Shown here: one piece after another, positions 31,794 through 41,810 of the stretch | Layout of the letters: every line of letters begins with the position of its first letter | Numbering within the stretch: the stretch's first letter is position 1 | Origin: Pyropia haitanensis | Lineage: Eukaryota; Rhodophyta; Bangiophyceae; Bangiales; Bangiaceae | Reading direction: 5' to 3' | DNA length: 64,000 nucleotides | Assembly: GCA_008729055.1 (NCBI GenBank) | Contig: SDUX01000007.1 | Location: 4,819,409 to 4,883,408 of the forward strand | The notes under the pieces: generated by a model | What the model saw: only the letters and a program-made list of their open reading frames with translations | Told to the model about the DNA's origin: nothing | Database searches by the model: none | Translations under genes and position numbers: made by a program

Positions 31794-32955
31794 TTAGTTA
31801 CTCCGCTCAATGATAAAGTCTGCTAATCCCAATAGTACCTCCGCCTTGTCTCCATACACGTCAAGGCACGCCTTTGCCTCCGCCACCAGCTCCTCTGCCC
31901 GCGACCGGGCGCCGTCCAGCCCCAGCAGCCGCGGGTAGGTCACCTTGTTCACCGCCTCGTCCTTGCCCGACGTTTTGCCCAAGACGGCGCTGCTCGCCGT
32001 CACGTCCAGCACGTCGTCGGCAATCTGAAAGGCGAGGCCCACCTTGGTCGCAAAAGACCGCAACCTCGCCACGTCTTCCTCCGACGCCCCCGCCACCGTC
32101 GCGCCCGCAACCGCCGACGCCACCAGCAGGGCGGCGGTCTTGTGGGTGTGGATCCACGTCAACGTGTCCATCGTCACCTCGCCGTCGCCCTTGCCCTCAC
32201 TCTCCAGGTCCATCACTTGGCCGCCCGCCAACCCCCGGGCGCCCACACACGCGCCGAGGACGCCCAGCACCGACACGACCCGCCGCGGATCCACCCCCTC
32301 CGTCGCCTTGGCAACGTGCTCAAATGCGAGCGCCAGCAAGGCATCCCCCGCCAAGATGGCCACATCCTCCCCATACACAATGTGGTTGGTGGGGAGCCCC
32401 CGCCGGAAGTCGTCATTGTCCATGGCGGGCAGGTCGTCGTGGATGAGCGACATCGTGTGGATCATCTCAACGGCCACCGCCGACGGCATCGCGGCGGCCA
32501 TGCCCGCCTCGCCACCAAACAAGGATGCCGCGGCGAGCGTCAGCGCCGGCCGCACCCGCTTGCCGCCCGCCCGGAGCGAGTAGCGCATCGCCGACGCGAT
32601 GGTGGCGGTCTCGGGGCCCGCCGGCGCGATCGACGCGTCCACCGCCGCGTCGAGGGCGGCGTCGACCGCGTCTTTTTCGGGCGGCCAAACACGCCATCAG
32701 CGTCTTGGTGCCCGACGACGTCACCGCCACCCCGTTGGTGGCAGCCACGCCATTCGTGGCGACGGGCCCTGCTGCTGTCGTCGCCGTCGCCGTTGCCGCG
32801 GCGGCCGCGGCCGCCGCTTCCGCTGCCGCCGCGGGCGGCACGGCGGGCGAGGCGGGCACCTCCGACACGGTCCGGAAGAATCACCGGTGCGGTGTGGGGC
32901 GGCCGTTCACCGGCGCCGTGCCGAGAGCGACGGGCCGCGAGCAACCGTCCCGTCG
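31794..32955 (-). pseudogene. Geranylgeranyl diphosphate synthase, copy with disrupted transit-peptide region
   Basis: The catalytic part (MRYSLRAGGKRVRPAL onward, ATG at 32588, to ERSN, stop 31794) is open and nearly identical to the intact copy at 38384-39673. It has both aspartate-rich motifs; DLRRG is DFRRG here. Upstream the homologous N-terminus is broken at least twice relative to that copy: an extra C in TCTTTTTCGGG (around 32673-32680) and an insertion near 32873-32880. The long N-terminal leader is therefore not in frame with the enzyme. If transcribed from a nearer start, it could make an untargeted, N-terminally shortened enzyme of 264 residues. Otherwise it is a young pseudogene. 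It converges on the lumen-protein copy with a 600-base spacer. Confidence 0.7.
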
Positions 32956-32978
32956 CCCCTCATAGGGCCCATCCCCTA

Positions 32979-33050
32979 GCGGCGGCATCCCCCCCGGCGG
33001 CAGCGGCGGCATCCCCCCCGGCGGCAGCGGCGACATCCCCCCCGATGGCG
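32979..33050. repeat. 24-bp tandem repeat, three units
   Basis: Unit GCGGCGGCATCCCCCCC followed by GGCGGCA, at 32979, 33003 and 33027, the last degenerate. It sits just outside the left end of the duplication homology. Confidence 0.8.
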
Positions 33051-33559
33051 GATGCATCCCTCCTCCCTCGCCTCAGTCAGGGTCGCCTCAGGTGCGGTGC
33101 AGTCCTGGCGTAGCTGTGCAGTGGAGTCAAACCCAAAGACGTTGGGGCATCGTGCAAAGGCCAAATCGAGGCGTCTGGAGCGGGGGGGGTCAAGAGTGCA
33201 AGAGCACGTCCACCAACGTCGCATCCGACGACATTAATCCCAAAATTAGGCGAATCGGGGGCCACATAGAGACACGTGGCATGATCTCGCCGTTTCGGGC
33301 GTGATCTGGCCATCTGTGCAAAATTTACAAAACGGTTCGACAGCTTTCTATAATCATTGGATGTTGACGGTACGTGAAGGTGTATGAGGGCACATCTTGA
33401 CGGCGGAACTCGGGCGTGTCTCAGACAAAGAACAGAGGCAGAGAGCTTTCCTATTGGTTAGAAGAGGAAACATGCTTCGCGCACTCGATGAGCCGGGCGT
33501 CTGGGGCATAAGAACTTACTCAGACAGTTTCAAGTAAAACGAGTTGCAGACATGCCTCG

Positions 33560-33598
33560 TTTGTGGTCGGAAATGCAGTGTGTTTTTCCGACCACAAA
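33560..33598. repeat. Perfect 14-bp inverted repeat with 11-nt loop
   Basis: Left arm TTTGTGGTCGGAAA (33560-33573), right arm TTTCCGACCACAAA (33585-33598). Confidence 0.9.
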
Positions 33599-34227
33599 AA
33601 AACACGCCGTCGCTGCAAAACAAGATCCGCAAGGGCAGACGAGAGAACCTCTTCGGGACTCTCCGAGCCTCCAGGCACGCCGTCTCTCCTTGCGCAATCG
33701 TGTGGTGTGCAAGAAGGTAGCCCACCCCTCGCCGTCGTATCCCCCAGTCACCAACGACTGCTCGTGCACGTTGTCCAGTCGTCAAGACAGGGCGTGTCTG
33801 GCTGCGTGCGCCCACGGAATTACAGCCTGTGTTTTGTGCATTCGCAGACACTTTCCAGATGTCGTCAAGATACGCCCTGAGGGCCGTTTGCAGCTGCACG
33901 CTACGTTTGTGACGCCATGACTGTACGCGTCACAAGCTGCGAAATGGCACGTGACACAGAGGACATCGGTACGAAAAAAATATTCTCTAGAGCAAAGTAC
34001 ATTACAGAGCAAGCTGTCAGTACGATGCAAATTGTGTCAGGTCGAGAATGGCCTGCAGCTGGGCGCAAGCGCAAGCGCCCTCCACTCATGTCCGACGGCA
34101 TCTTCGCACTGCGAAGCACAGAGAGGACTCACCGCAGGCCCAGGGAGTCAGAGAGCGGGTACTGTGCGTGGGGGAAAAGAGCATGAAGGGAGGAGAAACA
34201 CAGACGCACGATGTGGATGGGAAAGCG

Positions 34228-34363
34228 ACAGGGGTGAGGTTGTCCGCTGCGCAGCGATGGGCTGGTAAAAAGTGAGGTTTCCCCTGTCTGGACACCTCCA
34301 GACGGACGATGCTCTGGGAAGAACGGCGGTTGAGCTTCCAGAGCAAGTGCCATCGCTGCGCAG
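34228..34363. repeat. Nested inverted repeats
   Basis: CTGCGCAGCGATGG (34247-34260) pairs perfectly with CCATCGCTGCGCAG (34350-34363). Inside or across it, GACAGGGG pairs with CCCCTGTC, GTCTGG with CCAGAC, and GCTCTGGGAAG with CTTCCAGAGC (one bulge). A transcript would fold strongly; no known RNA family is recognised. Confidence 0.75.
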
Positions 34364-34558
34364 TTCGGGAAAATGTGCGGTGGTCCGTGCTCGTTCTACG
34401 ACCGCCCACGCGTGTGTGTCCGGTCCACACGGGAGCGATCTGTCGGTGAAATTTTGCTGCGCTGTTACCAATTGTGCGGGTTAAGGCGACGACTAAGTTA
34501 CATAGTAGCGGTGGTACATCGTCTTAGCCGTTGACCATGCCGATTTCGAGGTCCGTAC

Positions 34559-35123
34559 TGTACCGTTTGTGACAGTGTGACGCGGGCGACCAATGGGATG
34601 GCCGTTACCGTCACGGTACGGTACAATATTGCTGGCTGCGAACGGCCCTGAGCCAGCGTTTTGCTGCGATGCAAACGAGACGGACATACTAATCGGCCGC
34701 GGTAGATGACGTCACACAATGTACCGCCGTAATCAGGGGCCGTGAGGCGGATTCTGCACCCACCATTCTGGCATATTTACGACGCGTGCGCACAGATCAC
34801 CGACGAGTCTGGCCTCGCTCAGTCCAGCAGCCTGACGGACACACCGTTCACCAAGATGGAGAAGGCCACGGTCAAGGTGCTCCGGGAGAGCCTTCGGGTT
34901 TGTGGGCTGTGGAGGCGACGAGCGGGGGGCACGTGGAGGTGTGCCGGTGATCACCAATCGAACCAGGGCATTGCACTGAGTTCTAAGGAACCCAAAAAAT
35001 TTAGCGGAGTTGCGTCTACCTGCGGACGGCATCGGAAAAGAGCTTTCGCAGCATGTAACGCGGTACAGTACTGCGTCACACGAACGGTACGTGTCTGCGA
35101 TACGTGTCTGCGAAAGCCCCTGA
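34559..35123 (+). repeat. SAP-domain repeat element, copy 1 (internally deleted)
   Basis: Shares long stretches with 61935-62756, including AAGATGGAGAAGGCCACGG and CCCAAAAAATTTAGCGGAG. The protein-like segment MEKATVKVLRESLRV matches the start of the SAP domain in copy 2. It is cut after GTGGGCTG and resumes at TGGCGACGAGC-like sequence, a loss of ~270 bases. The outer ends look like imperfect inverted repeats (GTACCGTTTGTG near 34560 against CGAACGGTAC near 35081). These features suggest a non-autonomous DNA transposon or a fragment of one. Confidence 0.75.
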
Positions 35124-35251
35124 CATCGCTGTCTCGACGAATGGATCCCACACCTGCACGTCCGCGCAACATCCAGTTTTCCGCGGAAGCACACTACGAG
35201 CATCGTTCTACATGTATCGTATGTCCTTTCAGATGGCGCCGTGGCACCGTA

Positions 35252-35338
35252 GCAGTCGTAGCTCAGTTGGTTAGAGCGCGCGCCTCACAGAAAATGCAAG
35301 CACGCGCGAGGTCGTGGGTTCAAGTCCCACCGACTGTA
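35252..35338 (+). tRNA. tRNA-Val (anticodon CAC), with 13-nt intron
   Basis: Full cloverleaf: acceptor GCAGTCG/CGACTGT (first pair G-U), D arm GCTC-AGTTGGTTA-GAGC, anticodon stem CGCGC/GCGCG, loop CT-CAC-A then C, variable AGGTC, T arm GTGGG-TTCAAGT-CCCAC, discriminator A. The anticodon is 35286-35288. A 13-base intron (35290-35302) sits at the canonical position between nucleotides 37 and 38. No CCA is encoded, as expected for a nuclear gene. The A and B boxes GCTCAGTTGG and GGTTCAAGTCC are intact, so it should be transcribed by Pol III. Confidence 0.93.
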
Positions 35339-35965
35339 GAAGTCTTTTGCCATTGTCAAACGCACTGGGTGCAACGCTTACATTACATCAGTGGTGTGCC
35401 GATGCCAGTTATGGTAGTTCAGCGCGAGCTTCACCCCACCAAACCGCATCGGCGTGGCGGGCGCGTGTGGAGAGCCCACCGAAATGTCCGCGATCAAATT
35501 ATTCGTGGACTTCCGTAAATATGATCTCACAAGTCACAGTCAATGCACAGTCGCTCTCTGGAGTCTGTTTATTGCCAAATAATTTAATTGGTACTCCATT
35601 GTGTAATTAAACAAAATCACCCTGTCTTCGTACCTAATTTTCTGGCCCGTGCTCCCTCCTTTTCGTGCTCGAAAGAGGGAGCCACCAAGCGTGCGAACTC
35701 TCCGTACTTTGTTGAATTCTGCTGTGTCCTGTCGTGAGTGTTTTCCGGAGCCTATCACTCTTGTGAGGCTGGCTGTAGCTTGCATCCGCGGACACAGCGC
35801 TCCGTCGCGGCCACCATCGCTGAACACTGCTATGCGCCGCGACGCCGCCCCTCCCCATGTTTTTTTTTTGTTATGATAACGGGACGGGCGCACGCTGCCT
35901 GTGTCCCGGTCCCCCCTCTGTCCCTCCCTCTCTTTTTGCTTCCCCCCCGCGTTGACGCGGCCGCC
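35339..35965. other. Intergenic: tRNA 3' flank and RWDD1 promoter region
   Basis: About 630 bases. A locally AT-rich stretch at 35570-35620 has TTTAATTGG and GTAATTAAAC as short inverted partners. No gene seen. Confidence 0.45.
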
Positions 35966-36729
35966 ATGGACCACGCGGAGGAGCAGGAGCAGGAGCGCGA
36001 GGCGCTCGCCGCCATCTTCCTCGACGACTACACGCCGCTGTCGGACGATGGGCGGCGGCTGCAGCTGGCGCTATCCCACCCCGCTGCGGGCGTCGCGGCA
36101 AAACTGGTCGTCACCCTCCCGCCGACCTACCCGGAAGCGCCGCCGGCGGTCTCCCTTCACCCAGGCTCGGGGCTGACCGCGCCGCGGCGGGCGGCGCTGC
36201 TCGCCGCACTCGACGCGGAAGCCGCGGCGCAGGTGGGGATGCCCATGATTTTTGGCCTCCACTCGTTTGCCATGGACTGGCTGCAGGCCAACGTGGCCGG
36301 GGGGGAGGCGGACGAGGAGGAGGACGATTGCGTCGGCGTCGGTACGGGCATTGGCACCGGCCGCGGGCTGGGCGGTGGGTCCACGTTTGAGACGCGCGAG
36401 GAGGTGGGCGCCGACGATGTCGGCTGTGGTGGTGGTGGGGGGGTGGTGGCGGCGCCGACGCGCGGGGCGACCGGGTGGCGGCCAAGGCGTACGGCACGCC
36501 CGTGACGGTCGAGTCGTTTACGGCATGGTCGGCGGCGTTTGAGGCGGAGATGGCCGCCGCGCGCGCGGCGGCGGCGGCGGCAGCGGCCAAGGCGGCGGGT
36601 GCGGGGACGGCGGGGGAGGCGAAGCTGACCGGGCGTCAGCTGTTTGAGCTGAACAAGGCGGTCGGCGTGGAGGACGACAGCGAGAGCTTTTGGGAGGCCG
36701 AGGCCGAATCGGAGCTCGCGGCGTCATGA
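35966..36729 (+). CDS. RWD-domain protein, RWDD1/DFRP2-type
   Basis: Small cytosolic protein. In yeast and animals this family (Gir2/RWDD1) binds DRG GTPases and the Gcn1 surface. The ATG at 35966 begins MDHAEEQEQEREALAAIFLD, the standard RWD opening. LVVTLPPTYPEAPPAVSL with the YPxxPP signature follows, then MIFGLHSFAMDWLQ and an acidic segment. After a frame change in the G run near 36437-36446 the C-terminus reads YGTPVTVESFTAWSAAFEAE and KLTGRQLFELNKAVG, diagnostic of RWDD1. Stop at 36729. About 254 residues, close to the family length. Confidence 0.88.
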
Positions 36730-37257
36730 GGGTGGGGGGGGGATTGGCAGGGATGGGGGGGAGGACGTCTGGTTACCGAGCGGGGAGGGCGTCGGGGGGC
36801 GTGGGGGGGGCGGTGGGCGGGGGGGAGGAGGGGGCGGGGAGGGTGCGTTGCCTGTACGTCCTCACTTGCCCTTGTTTTTCAAAGGCGGGAGAGTGGTTGG
36901 GGAGAGAGCTTGGGTGGATCGGCAGCGGGGGTGGGGGAGCAGACGGGAGGAGCGGACGCTCAAGCGTTTGCAGTCTGTCGGGGGGGGTTGCCGTCGTGCG
37001 TGTTGGCGTGTGCCGCGCTCCTTGTCGCCTGGCGCGATGACCGGCGCGCACGCGTCACCCGCCCCTCTGCTCCTTGGCGCGCGGGCCGTGTGCACGCCGT
37101 CACTGGGCGACCAGCAGCTGTCCATGGAGAGGAGGGTTGACGGGGGGGGCATGGGCGGGGGGGGACACGCCCCGCCGCGTGGCGACGGGAGCGCACGCGC
37201 ACGCGGCGGGCCGGCGGTGCGTGCGCTGGCGGCGGGCCTGACGGGCCGTCCGATGGG
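36730..37257. other. Intergenic region
   Basis: About 530 bases upstream of the right duplication copy, G-rich near 36735-36840. No gene seen; it should contain the promoter of the intact lumen-protein gene. Confidence 0.45.
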
Positions 37258-39555
37258 CCATCACACATGCCGGCTATCGACCTTTCCTCTCCCCCCCCCG
37301 TATCGCTGTTCCGCCCTCCTCTCCCACCTCCACCATGGCTTTCGTCGCCGGCGCCGCCCTGCCCGTCGCGGCCCCCGCTCGCCGGGCGGCCGTCACGGTC
37401 ATGGCCACCCCCTCCCCCGCGGCGGCACCCCTGTCCCGCCGCGCTGCCCTGGCGGCCGGCGTTGCCGCTGCTGCGGCTGCAGCCCTGTCGGGCGTGTCTT
37501 CCGCTTCGGCCGCTTCGGGCCCTGTGACCATCCCCAAGCTGGACAAGCCGTCGGACCTCAAGAAGCAGGTGGAGGCGATTGACTACGAGGAGGAGTTTGT
37601 GGACGTGGGGCCCGACTCGCAGGAGATGGAGATGAGCAACCTGAAGAAGAAGGCCAAGGACCCGGCATACCGCGCCAAGCTCAAGGCCGTCATTGATGCG
37701 GAGGAGAGCAAGTACGAAGAGATGGTGGCGAAGGAGAAGGCGGAAGAGGCGGTGCTCAAGGCCAAGTTCAGCAAGAAGTAAACGGAGGTTGTGGGGCGTG
37801 TGTACCGTACTTGGGGGTCGAGGGTCTTTGCTTCTACAGGATGTTTCAAGGGCGTTTCGAGGGCAGAATGTGAGATGGGTGTGAGGGTGTGATGTGTCAG
37901 TCCTGTTGCGCACGAGCTGCCCGCTCCTCACCTGTACGCGTTGTAGTCTTTTCTTGCATATGATCTCACTTGACGCACGTCGCTGGCACTCATGGGAAAC
38001 CGGCAGATGGGTGAGGCAGCGTGGTGGGGGGGGTACGTGCGGGCGAGAGAAGTAGGGGGATGGGTACGGGCAAGAGAGGTGGATTGGTGGGTGCGGGGCA
38101 GAGATTCAGGGGGGTGCGTACGAAGCACGGGGTTGGGGGGGTACGTGCCGTAACGAAGCGGCACACGGCAGCCCGAGTCCCCAGTGGTTCTCGCCAGTGC
38201 ACGTCCAAGCTCCGTTGATGGAGGCGATAACCGCAACCGCTGACACGCAAGGGCCAGAGGACGGTACCGAGCAGCGAGACGTAAAAGACTATTTTGTTGC
38301 CAGGGGCCACACCCAGCGATGACCGCATCTCGGGCAATGGTACAACCGTACCACGCCACGACACGCCGCCGCCGCCGCCACCTTTAGTTACTCCGCTCAA
38401 TGATAAAGTCTGCTAATCCCAATAGTACCTCCGCCTTGTCTCCATACACGTCAAGACACGCCTTTGCCTCCGCCACCAGCTCCTCTGCCCGCGACCGGGC
38501 GCCGTCCAGCCCCAGCAGCCGCGGGTAGGTCACCTTGTTCACCGCCTCGTCCTTGCCCGACGTTTTGCCCAAGACGGCGCTGCTCGCCGTCACGTCCAGC
38601 ACGTCGTCGGCAATCTGAAAGGCGAGGCCCACCTTGGTCGCAAAAGACCGCAACCTCGCCACGTCCTCCTCCGACGCCCCCGCCACCGTCGCGCCCGCAA
38701 CCGCCGACGCCACCAGCAGGGCGGCGGTCTTGTGGGTGTGGATCCACGTCAGCGTGTCCATCGTCACCTCGCCGTCGCCCTTGCCCTCACTCTCCAGGTC
38801 CATCACTTGGCCGCCCGCCAACCCCCGGGCGCCCACACACGCGCCGAGGACGCCCAGCACCGACACGACCCGCCGCGGATCCACCCCCTCCGTCGCCTTG
38901 GCAACGTGCTCAAATGCGAGCGCCAGCAAGGCATCCCCCGCCAAGATGGCCACATCCTCCCCATACACAATGTGGTTGGTGGGGAGCCCCCGCCGGAGGT
39001 CGTCATTGTCCATGGCGGGCAGGTCGTCGTGGATGAGCGACATCGTGTGGATCATCTCAACGGCCACCGCCGACGGCATCGCGGCGGCCATGCCCGCCTC
39101 GCCACCAAACAGGGACGCCGCGGCGAGCGTCAGCGCCGGCCGCACCCGCTTGCCGCCCGCCCGGAGCGAGTAGCGCATCGCCGACGCGATGGTGGCGGTC
39201 TCGGGGCCCGCCGGCGCGATCGACGCGTCCACCGCCGCGTCGAGGGCGGCGTCGACCGCGTCTTTTTGGGCGGCCAAAAACGCCATCAGCGTCTTGGTGC
39301 CCGACGACGCCACCGCCGCCCCGTTGGTGGCCGCCGCCGTGCCATTCGTGGCGGCGGGCGCCGCGGCTGTCGCCGTTGCTGCCGCCGCTGCCGCCGCTGC
39401 AGCCGCCGCTGCTGCCGCCGCCGCCGCTTCCGCTGCCGCCGCGGGCGGCGCGGCGGGCGTGGCGGGCACGCCCGACTCGGTCCGCAGCATCACCGGCGTG
39501 GCGCGGGGCGGCCGCTCCGCGGCGCCGTGCCGGGAGCGGCGCGCCGCGGGCAGCC
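37258..39555. repeat. Segmental duplication, right (intact) copy
   Basis: Counterpart of 30665-32955. Both genes are open in this copy, so it is the functional one. The shared 602-base spacer (37782-38383) between the convergent genes is almost identical to 31192-31793 and has no ORF of note. Confidence 0.92.
37335..37781 (+). CDS. Thylakoid-lumen protein of unknown function (Tat-type bipartite targeting)
   Basis: 148 residues. MAFVAGAALPVAAPARRAAV is a plastid transit peptide of red-algal style, beginning MAF. A second signal SRRAALAAGVAAAAAAALSG, with twin arginines and a hydrophobic core, ends at SSASAA (AxA cleavage), indicating Tat transport into the thylakoid lumen. The mature ~85-residue chain (PVTIPKLDKPSDLKKQVEAI ... 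AVLKAKFSKK) is Lys/Glu-rich, has no cysteine, and is predicted to be helical or coiled-coil. By size and targeting it could be an extrinsic photosystem subunit or small assembly factor. I do not recognise a family and make no assignment. Confidence 0.85.
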   Translation: MAFVAGAALPVAAPARRAAVTVMATPSPAAAPLSRRAALAAGVAAAAAAALSGVSSASAASGPVTIPKLDKPSDLKKQVEAIDYEEEFVDVGPDSQEMEMSNLKKKAKDPAYRAKLKAVIDAEESKYEEMVAKEKAEEAVLKAKFSKK

Positions 39556-39673
39556 GCCGTGGCGCCGCCCATGGCCGCCCGCCGTCGGTATCGATCGGCG
39601 CGTGGCGGCAGCGGGGCGCCCCCGGCGGGGGGCGCGCGCGGAGGGGCAGCGCCGAGAGGAAGGCACAGTCCAT
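38384..39673 (-). CDS. Geranylgeranyl diphosphate synthase, plastid
   Basis: Condenses IPP with allylic diphosphates to C20 GGPP, precursor of carotenoids, phytyl chains and quinone tails. 429 residues from the ATG at 39673. About 125 residues of Arg/Ala-rich transit peptide and Ala/Thr linker precede the enzyme core. GGKRVRPAL is followed by the first aspartate-rich motif DDLPAMDNDD (~residue 215, four residues between the aspartates, as in plant/bacterial type II GGPPS). Then GLAGGQVMDLESEG and the second motif DDVLDVTA (~355) with GKTSGKDEAVNKVTYP. Stop at 38384. All catalytic aspartates are present. The chain-length residues before the first motif (AVEMIHTMSLIHDD) have no bulky aromatic, consistent with a C20 product, though that is inference. 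Confidence 0.93.
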   Translation of the reverse strand: MDCAFLSALPLRARPPPGAPRCRHAPIDTDGGRPWAAPRRLPAARRSRHGAAERPPRATPVMLRTESGVPATPAAPPAAAAEAAAAAAAAAAAAAAAAATATAAAPAATNGTAAATNGAAVASSGTKTLMAFLAAQKDAVDAALDAAVDASIAPAGPETATIASAMRYSLRAGGKRVRPALTLAAASLFGGEAGMAAAMPSAVAVEMIHTMSLIHDDLPAMDNDDLRRGLPTNHIVYGEDVAILAGDALLALAFEHVAKATEGVDPRRVVSVLGVLGACVGARGLAGGQVMDLESEGKGDGEVTMDTLTWIHTHKTAALLVASAVAGATVAGASEEDVARLRSFATKVGLAFQIADDVLDVTASSAVLGKTSGKDEAVNKVTYPRLLGLDGARSRAEELVAEAKACLDVYGDKAEVLLGLADFIIERSN

Positions 39674-40412
39674 GGTGCCGGGATCGACACAGACCGCCGC
39701 GGGTTGGAGGGGGCCCGGCGGAGCGGAGAGGGGGGGGCGGGGGGGGGGGGGGGAAACTCAACGGAAGCGGGGTGCCGGTGGAACAAGAAAAAAGCAAAGG
39801 GGCGGCACTGGGCAAACAAGAGAATGGGCCGGGGTCGCCGGGAGGCGGGCGGCCACGCGCGGGTGGAAGGGCGGCAGGCACGTGCGGGGCGGCCGAGGCG
39901 GGCGCACCACGGGATGGGCGGACCGCGGCGGCGGGCGCGTGGCCGGCACAATGCCCGCGTGCGCGGCGCGGCGGCAGCGTCCCCCCCACCGCACAGCCGC
40001 CGCAGCCACACGCGGCGCAGTGGAGGGAGGTGGGCGACCTCGGCGGCCGCCGATCTCGCCGCCGCGGGGGGAGCCGAGAGATTGGGCTCGCCGCCACCGC
40101 GCGGCGACCGGTCCCGGTCGGCGACTCCCAATTCATCCCGTCGCGTCACGCACGTGCAAATTGTGCGTGGGCGTCGTCAAGTGCAGCGCGTGCGGCGGGT
40201 GTCTTGTTCTGTCGTACGAATAGTGGATCGTCGGCGGTGGCTCAGAGGTGCTCGTTTCGTTCCCCATTGGCCTGTCTTGCGCGCCCAGCGGATCCCCTGG
40301 CGACCGCTGCCGTGGCGCTCCGCCCGTCCCGCCCGTCCGAGCAAGCTCTGCGCCGGCGCACCCCGGCGTGGCCCCGCCGCTGGTGCAGCCGCCGGCGTCG
40401 GCTCCCCCAGCC
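39674..40412. other. Intergenic region between divergent genes
   Basis: About 740 bases between GGPP synthase (minus) and the GNAT-VOC gene (plus), with a G run at 39730-39751. Holds both promoters; no gene recognised. Confidence 0.45.
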
Positions 40413-41083
40413 ATGCCGATCCCCACGGCGACTACCGTCACCGCCGCGGCGGCGGCGGCCGCCGCCGCCGCCGCTGCCCCTGCCGCCGCCCCTGCCGCCG
40501 CCACCGCCACCGCCACCGCCACCGCCACCGCCGCCGCCGCCACGGCGGTGGCCTTCCTGCCGCCCGCCCCGCCGCCGCGCGGCGGCGGCCGGCCGGCCGC
40601 GGCGGCCGCGGCGCGGCTCGGCCGCGGCCGCCGGCCGCGGCGCCCCGCCGGCGGCGCCGACCGCCGCCGCGTCTGCCACCCCCGCCCGACGGCGCCCGCC
40701 ATGAGGGGCTTGCCGCCACCCCCTGCCGCCGCCCCGCCGCCGGCGGAGGCGTCGGCGGCGGCGGCGGCGACGGCGGCGGCGGCGGCGACGGCGGCGGCGG
40801 CGGCGGCGGCGGCGGGGGCGGGCGCCGAGGCGACCCCCCCCCTGCCGCTCCCCCCCCCCCCCCCCCCCGCGGTACCCCCCCCCCCCCCCCCGTGGCGTAC
40901 CCCCGCCCCCCCCCCGGCGTGACGTTCCGCGTCGCCACGACCGACGCGGACGTGGCCGCCGCGCGGTCCCTGCGGCTGGCCGTCTTTGTCGATGAGATGG
41001 GCATCGCCGCGGACGCGGAGCTGGACGAGCACGACGTGCTCGCCGCCCCAACCACCGTCCACGTCCTCGCCGTGCAGACCGCG

Positions 41084-41135
<52 letters not shown>

Positions 41136-41779
41136 ATGGAAACGGCGGCGGCGGCAGCGGCGGCGGCGGAGCGGGCGGTGGCGCCAGTGGCGGGGGCGAC
41201 GGCGGCGGTGCCGCCGCCGGCGAGACGGTCATTGGCGCCTGCCGCGTGCGCGCCGCGGCCGGGACGGTCGTCAAGGTGGAGCGCGTCGTCGTTGCCGCCG
41301 CCGCCCGCCGTGGCGGCACCGGCTCGGCCATGGTCGCGTGGGCCGCCCGCCTCGTCGGCGTCGACGCGCGCCTCCCCCCCGCCGCCGCGCTCGTCGTGCA
41401 CGCGATGGCGCACCTGGCGGGCCTGTACGCGCGGCTCGGCTGGGTGCGCGTGTCGGGCGTGTTTGACGAGGAGGCCATCCCGCACGTGCGGATGGTCCAC
41501 TGGGGGGGGGACCCCGCCGCGGGGACGCCCAACCTGCTCGCCCCGCCGCCGCCGCCGCCGCCGCCGGGGGGGGGGGGGGTGGCCCCGCCCGCGCCGCCGC
41601 GATGGCGCCCGCCTCGCACGTGTGCGTGGCGGTGGCGGACGTGGTCGCGTCGTCGGCCTACTTTGGGCTGTGGGGGTTTGTCGAGGACCGCCGCTTCCTC
41701 ACGGGCGGCCGCCGCGCCGTCTGGCTCCGCGCCGCGTGGCCCGCCCTGGGCGGGGAGGTGCTGGAGCTGGTCGAGGAGC

Positions 41780-41810
<31 letters not shown>

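Larger units (their letters stand above)
30665..32955. repeat. Segmental duplication, left (decayed) copy
   Basis: Aligns colinearly with 37258-39555 at an offset of 6589-6590 bases. It covers the lumen-protein gene, the ~600-base spacer and the GGPP synthase gene. By eye the spacer and mature coding regions differ at roughly 1-2% of positions; the outer ends diverge more. Both genes here have frameshifts in their targeting-peptide regions. Boundaries are approximate. Confidence 0.92.
33051..34558. other. Intergenic region rich in inverted repeats
   Basis: About 1.5 kb of lower-GC sequence without recognisable coding capacity. It contains a perfect 14-bp hairpin (33560-33598) and a nest of inverted repeats (34228-34363), listed separately. 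Confidence 0.5.

Noticed and set aside
33051..34558. ORFs of about 100 codons around 33550-33900 as genes
   Set aside because: They overlap the perfect hairpin, exist on both strands, and show no domain; no transcript evidence is available.
38732..40900. Plus-strand open frame antisense to GGPP synthase running into the GNAT gene
   Set aside because: Only the part after ~40900 carries a domain; the earlier part is antisense to the synthase and Arg/His-rich, typical of a shadow frame.
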